A DNA stretch of 64,000 bases from Lichenibacterium dinghuense (GTDB lineage: Bacteria; Pseudomonadota; Alphaproteobacteria; Rhizobiales; Beijerinckiaceae): NCBI RefSeq assembly GCF_021730615.1, contig NZ_JAJLMN010000001.1:930001-994000 (forward strand). Reading direction: 5' to 3'. A model generated the notes under the pieces. That model searched no databases. It saw only the letters and a program-made list of their open reading frames with translations, and was not told the DNA's origin. Numbering within the stretch: the stretch's first letter is position 1; each line of letters opens with the position of its first letter. The position numbers were made by a program, and so were the translations under genes. Positions 63,967 to 64,000 of the stretch are shown piece after piece.

Positions 63967-64000
63967 GCGCCGCCCGGACGAGCTGGCGAACGGGATCCGC

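Overview
The window reads as chromosomal DNA from a very GC-rich alphaproteobacterium of the order Hyphomicrobiales (Rhizobiales), probably near the Methylobacteriaceae or a neighbouring family. The basis is the gene order lysC-ptsP-prfA, a 14-gene alphaproteobacterial complex I operon ending in nuoN-birA-rnj, a DUF1467 gene behind it, and many GTG/TTG starts with GGAGG-type ribosome binding sites. The exact genus is inference.

Layout. 1-1404: the 3' end of a thiamine-diphosphate enzyme followed by a FabH-like ketosynthase that lacks the catalytic Cys. 1409-3990: a small unknown gene, a BenE-type transporter and ubiG. 4271-8992: lysC, ptsP and prfA. 9085-9930: a complete IS5-family (IS427-like) insertion sequence with 23-bp ends and a TA target duplication. 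9917-11305: a short accessory patch (an acidic unknown protein whose ATG now lies in the IS end, a 43-residue protein, a GTTACCC repeat array) abutting the 3' end of a tRNA-Lys gene. 11547-12248: two small conserved proteins. 12277-30572: rnj, birA and the complete nuo operon, all on the minus strand and transcribed nuoA to nuoN, birA, rnj. 30787-33105: an HPP/CBS membrane protein and a two-helix channel-like protein.

33115-47883 is an exopolysaccharide region. The minus-strand genes run GT2, flippase, GumK-like glycosyltransferase, acyltransferase, GumC/Wzc-like chain-length protein, polymerase-like membrane protein, acyl carrier protein, thioesterase. The divergent plus-strand genes are a WecG/GumM-type glycosyltransferase, a double alpha/beta hydrolase, a GH5 glycanase and a GT4 glycosyltransferase. 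The parts list resembles xanthan/acetan-type synthesis, but no priming transferase or outer-membrane exporter is present, and the ACP, thioesterase and fused hydrolases are extra.

47909-50023 is a run of five small unfamiliar proteins. 50097-51503: a 1-Cys-type peroxiredoxin and a divergent cupin. 51525-61357 looks like a sugar-acid catabolic locus: glycerate 2-kinase, RraA-type aldolase, FAH-family enzyme, a ribose-type ABC importer, a zinc dehydrogenase and a divergent FadR-type regulator with palindromes at its divergent promoter. 61704-63966: an LLM flavin oxidoreductase, a DUF892 ferritin-like protein with a charged tail, and a single-domain response regulator.

The strongest candidates for new biology are the fused inactive/Cys-type hydrolase with ACP and thioesterase in the polysaccharide cluster, the Walker-less Wzc-like protein, the Cys-less ketosynthase next to a TPP enzyme, and the tRNA-Lys/IS5 junction that has displaced the gene usually found behind prfA. 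No CRISPR array, rRNA or prophage was seen.
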